Positions 33,997 to 36,392 of a DNA stretch of 36,392 bases are shown here, in pieces. The DNA is from Chloroflexota bacterium (GTDB lineage: Bacteria > Chloroflexota > Dehalococcoidia > FW602-bin16): positions 1 through 36,392 of the forward strand of contig SCTZ01000016.1 of assembly GCA_004297765.1 (NCBI GenBank). The letters are read 5' to 3'. Position 1 is the first letter of the stretch. Each line of letters begins with the position of its first letter. The notes under the pieces are model-generated. The model searched no databases. It saw only the letters and a program-made list of their open reading frames with translations, and was not told where the DNA came from. The position numbers and the translations under genes are program-made.

Positions 33997-34233
33997 GCGC
34001 GACCTGGCAATCGTGCAGGGGCGAACGTTATCGTCCCGGTCGGTCGATGGAGGGTCGCGGAGCTACCTTCCCAGGGTTCCCGGGCGCGGCAGCGCTTGAC
34101 GGGACCACCCAGAAGGGGGTGAAACGAGTACGTTCAGGATAACCGGGGTACCGGCAGATGCCCTCACGCGCCTTACGCTTGGCATGTGAGGGTGGAGAGG
34201 GTGTAACATTCTGAAAGAAAGCGGGAGGTATCG
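33997..34233 (+). other. Leader region upstream of hppA
   Basis: No gene. It is rich in G/C runs that can pair: CCCTCAC / GTGAGGG (34160-34192), CCGGGGTACCGG (34143-34154) and CCACCC / GGGGGTG (near 34106-34121). A possible promoter, TTGGCA (34179-34184), 19 bases, TAACAT (34204-34209), stands close to the gene and would exclude most of this region from the mRNA. No known riboswitch was recognised. The ribosome-binding site is GGGAGG at about 34223. Confidence 0.45.
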
Positions 34234-36276
34234 GTGAAAGAATTGGAAGCAGCACTTCGAGCGCTTCTTCCTATAGTGGGGCTTGGTGGCCTCGCGTACG
34301 CTGGCGTGCTAACGTATACCATCCTGCGTCACGAGCGCGGCGATGCGAAGATGATCAAGATCGCCGGTGCAATACAGGAGGGCGCTCAGGCCTATCTTCG
34401 GCGGCAATACAGCGTCGTGCTTGTCGTGGCCGCCGTGCTCTTCGTGGCGCTGGGAATTGGACTAGACTGGATGACCGGTCTGGCCTTCGTCGTCGGGGCG
34501 GTAGCATCAGGCTTGGCTGGCTATCTGGGCATGAGCGTCTCGGTGCAGGCCAACCTACGCACGGCACAGGCGGCCAGAGGGGGGCTGGAGAAGGCTCTGG
34601 CCCTGGCCTTCCGCAGTGGCGCCGTCACAGGTTTCGCTGTGGTGAGCCTTGGTCTTCTCTCCGTGGCTGGCTTTTATCTCGTCACAGGTGACGTCAAAGC
34701 CCTGGTCGGCCTCGGCTTTGGCGGCAGCCTTATCTCCATCTTCGCCCGCCTCGGCGGCGGCATCTTCACCAAGGGTGCGGATGTTGGCACGGACATGGTG
34801 GGCAAGATCGAGGCTGGCATCCCCGAGGATGATCCCCGCAACCCGGGCGTCATTGCCGACAACGTCGGTGACAACGTCGGCGACTGCGCCGGCATGGCTG
34901 CCGACCTTTTCGAGACCTACGCGGTGACCGCAGTCGCCGCCATGCTGCTCGGCGTGCTCGCGCTGCCGAAGTTCACCAACGCCATTTACTTCCCGTTGGT
35001 CATCGGCGCCGTGGCCATCGTGTGCTCGGTCATTGGCACCCTCTCCGTGCGTCTGCCGAAGAGCCAGAACATCATGAACGGCTTCTACATTGCTCTCGGC
35101 GTCTCGGTCGTCCTCGCGGGCATCGCCTTCTACTTCGTCACCAACACGCTGATGGACGGCGCCGCGGCGGCTGTGACCGCGAATGCGCAGTGGTATTCCG
35201 TTAACAATCTGTACTTCGCTGCCCTGATCGGACTGGCCGTAACCGTCGGTCTGGTTGTCATCACCGACTACTACACCTCTAAGAACTGGAATCCCGTCAA
35301 ATCCATCGCGCAGGCCTCCTTCACCGGACACGGCACCAACATCATCGCTGGTCTAGCCGTCTCGCAGAAGGCCACCCTGCTGCCCGTGCTTCTGATCTCG
35401 GCTGGTGTGCTGGGCGCGTACGGTTTCTCTGGTCTGTATGGCATCGCGGTCGCCGCGATCTCCATGCTGTCGCTCACCGGCATGATCGTGGCCATCGACG
35501 CCTACGGTCCGATCACCGACAACGCGGGGGGCATTGCCGAGATGTCCGGCATGCCTGCCAGCGTCCGCAGAGTGACGGATGCGCTGGATGCCGTCGGCAA
35601 CACGACCAAGGCCGTGACCAAAGGCTACGCCATCGGCTCCGCGGGTCTGGCGGCTCTCGTCCTATTCGCCGCCTACGCGCAGGAGTTGGGTGCAGGGATC
35701 AGGTTCGATCTCTCCGATCCGCGCGTGATCGTAGGACTGTTCATCGGCGGAGCGCTACCGTATATCTTCTCCGCCCTCTCCATCGAGGCTGTCGGCGAGG
35801 CTAGCCAGGCGGTCATCGAGGAGGTCCGGCGCCAGTTCAGAACCATCAAGGGGATCATGGAGGGCAAGGCTCAGCCTGACTACGGACGCTGCGTGGCCAT
35901 CGTTACGGCCCGCGCCCAGAAGGCTATGATCCTGCCAGCTCTGATCCCGGTCCTGGCCCCGGCTATCGTCGGTCTGCTCCTGGGACGCGAGGCTCTGGGA
36001 GGTATGCTGGTTGGCTCGATCGTCACTGGTATCTTCGTCGCCCTCTCCATGACCACTGGCGGCGCGGCCTGGGACAATGCCAAGAAATACATCGAGGACG
36101 GCAACCTCGGTGGCAAGGGCAGCGAAGCGCATAAGGCCGCGGTCACCGGCGACACAGTGGGCGATCCGCTGAAGGATACAGCAGGACCGGCCATCAACCC
36201 AATGATCAAGGTTATCAACATCGTGGCCCTGCTGATCGTTCCGGTAATCCCGGTGGTTCCGTTCATTAACATCTAG
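34234..36276 (+). CDS. hppA: K+-independent H+-translocating membrane pyrophosphatase
   Basis: A 680-residue integral membrane protein with about sixteen helices. It couples hydrolysis of pyrophosphate to proton export. The substrate-binding segment [20 protein letters not shown] starts at about residue 174, followed by [20 protein letters not shown]. The second half contains [20 protein letters not shown] and the C-terminal [20 protein letters not shown]. Lys459 in [18 protein letters not shown] marks the K+-independent type; K+-dependent enzymes have Ala there. The GTG 34234 start has GGGAGG upstream. Its TAG stop is part of the terminal repeat (36273-36391), so the native 3' end may have been reshaped by the element. 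Confidence 0.97.
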   Translation: MKELEAALRALLPIVGLGGLAYAGVLTYTILRHERGDAKMIKIAGAIQEGAQAYLRRQYSVVLVVAAVLFVALGIGLDWMTGLAFVVGAVASGLAGYLGMSVSVQANLRTAQAARGGLEKALALAFRSGAVTGFAVVSLGLLSVAGFYLVTGDVKALVGLGFGGSLISIFARLGGGIFTKGADVGTDMVGKIEAGIPEDDPRNPGVIADNVGDNVGDCAGMAADLFETYAVTAVAAMLLGVLALPKFTNAIYFPLVIGAVAIVCSVIGTLSVRLPKSQNIMNGFYIALGVSVVLAGIAFYFVTNTLMDGAAAAVTANAQWYSVNNLYFAALIGLAVTVGLVVITDYYTSKNWNPVKSIAQASFTGHGTNIIAGLAVSQKATLLPVLLISAGVLGAYGFSGLYGIAVAAISMLSLTGMIVAIDAYGPITDNAGGIAEMSGMPASVRRVTDALDAVGNTTKAVTKGYAIGSAGLAALVLFAAYAQELGAGIRFDLSDPRVIVGLFIGGALPYIFSALSIEAVGEASQAVIEEVRRQFRTIKGIMEGKAQPDYGRCVAIVTARAQKAMILPALIPVLAPAIVGLLLGREALGGMLVGSIVTGIFVALSMTTGGAAWDNAKKYIEDGNLGGKGSEAHKAAVTGDTVGDPLKDTAGPAINPMIKVINIVALLIVPVIPVVPFINI

Positions 36277-36391
36277 TGTTCGACCACACTGGTTTTGTCA
36301 TTCTGAGGCGCGCACGCCGAAGAATCCGCGCCCTGGGGATACGGATTCTTCGCGCTGCGGCGCTCAGAATGACAGATAGCGTCTTCTCTGT
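36273..36391. repeat. Terminal palindromic repeat, right copy (family A)
   Basis: This is the reverse complement of 1-119 with one mismatch; the core palindrome is 36297-36373. It begins CTAGTGTTCGACCACACTGG, of which TAG (36274-36276) is the hppA stop codon. CTAGTGTTC also begins the unrelated family C element at the cyclase stop codon. The hairpin could end the hppA transcript. Confidence 0.9.
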
Positions 36392-36392
36392 G

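Noticed and set aside
34035..34140. Possible c-di-AMP (ydaO) riboswitch before hppA
   Set aside because: Pieces such as GGAGCTACCTTCC and GGGGGTGAAAC resemble conserved parts, but they occur in the wrong order, and the CAGCTAAC segment is missing.

Overview
The window is 36.4 kb of GC-rich bacterial chromosome carrying 26 convincing protein genes, one probable gene remnant and an unusually dense load of small palindromic repeats. No rRNA, tRNA, CRISPR array, phage or transposase gene was seen. The gene mix fits a free-living member of the Chloroflexota or a neighbouring lineage: a PDZ/radical-SAM DUF512 protein, an actinobacterial-type dCTP deaminase, DUF2079 and PIG-V type membrane proteins, a TPR-fused O-antigen ligase, a KdpD-like kinase without the KdpD N-terminus, and a K+-independent H+-pyrophosphatase. 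The taxonomic placement is inferred from gene content only. The two ends of the window are inverted copies of one 119-bp repeat, so the piece may be a contig that stopped at a multicopy element.

Layout. 0.2-6.5 kb is housekeeping: glmS and a DUF512 radical-SAM gene on the minus strand; divergent from them dcd, then the yebC-ruvC-ruvA operon with its own promoter. 6.5-7.5 kb holds an orphan AbrB/MazE-type antitoxin and a repeat-rich gap. 7.5-11.2 kb is a two-gene minus-strand unit: a PstS-like lipoprotein followed 7 bp later by a membrane Cache-HAMP-GAF-GGDEF-HD-GYP protein, which looks like a binding-protein-controlled c-di-GMP switch. 11.4-13.7 kb is a plus-strand methyltransferase / polyprenyl-phosphate-sugar synthase-like GT2 / methyltransferase operon. 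It converges on a five-gene minus-strand unit (13.7-21.0 kb) of Nudix hydrolase, GT-C protein, PIG-V-like mannosyltransferase, DUF2079 protein and another GT-C protein. Together these could make lipid-linked sugars and transfer them to extracytoplasmic acceptors.

21.2-24.6 kb encodes a MacB-type exporter as permease, HlyD-type adaptor and ATPase. A c-type haem-binding protein and a kynurenine-formamidase-like cyclase follow. On the minus strand lie a small HAD phosphatase and an 887-residue O-antigen ligase/TPR protein. From 29.2 kb to the end, all on the plus strand, are an unknown conserved-looking protein, an F420-dependent reductase-like protein with a C-terminal membrane anchor, a KdpD/KdpE-like two-component pair, a universal stress protein behind an apparent OmpR-family operator, and hppA.

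The most unusual feature is the repeats. At least five palindromic families are present. Three copies lie in frame inside three different polytopic membrane glycan enzymes. One element supplies the TAG stop codons of both convergent genes that flank it. The hppA stop codon lies in the end of the window-terminal repeat. Start codons were chosen by ribosome-binding site and family alignment from memory; several differ from the longest reading frame.
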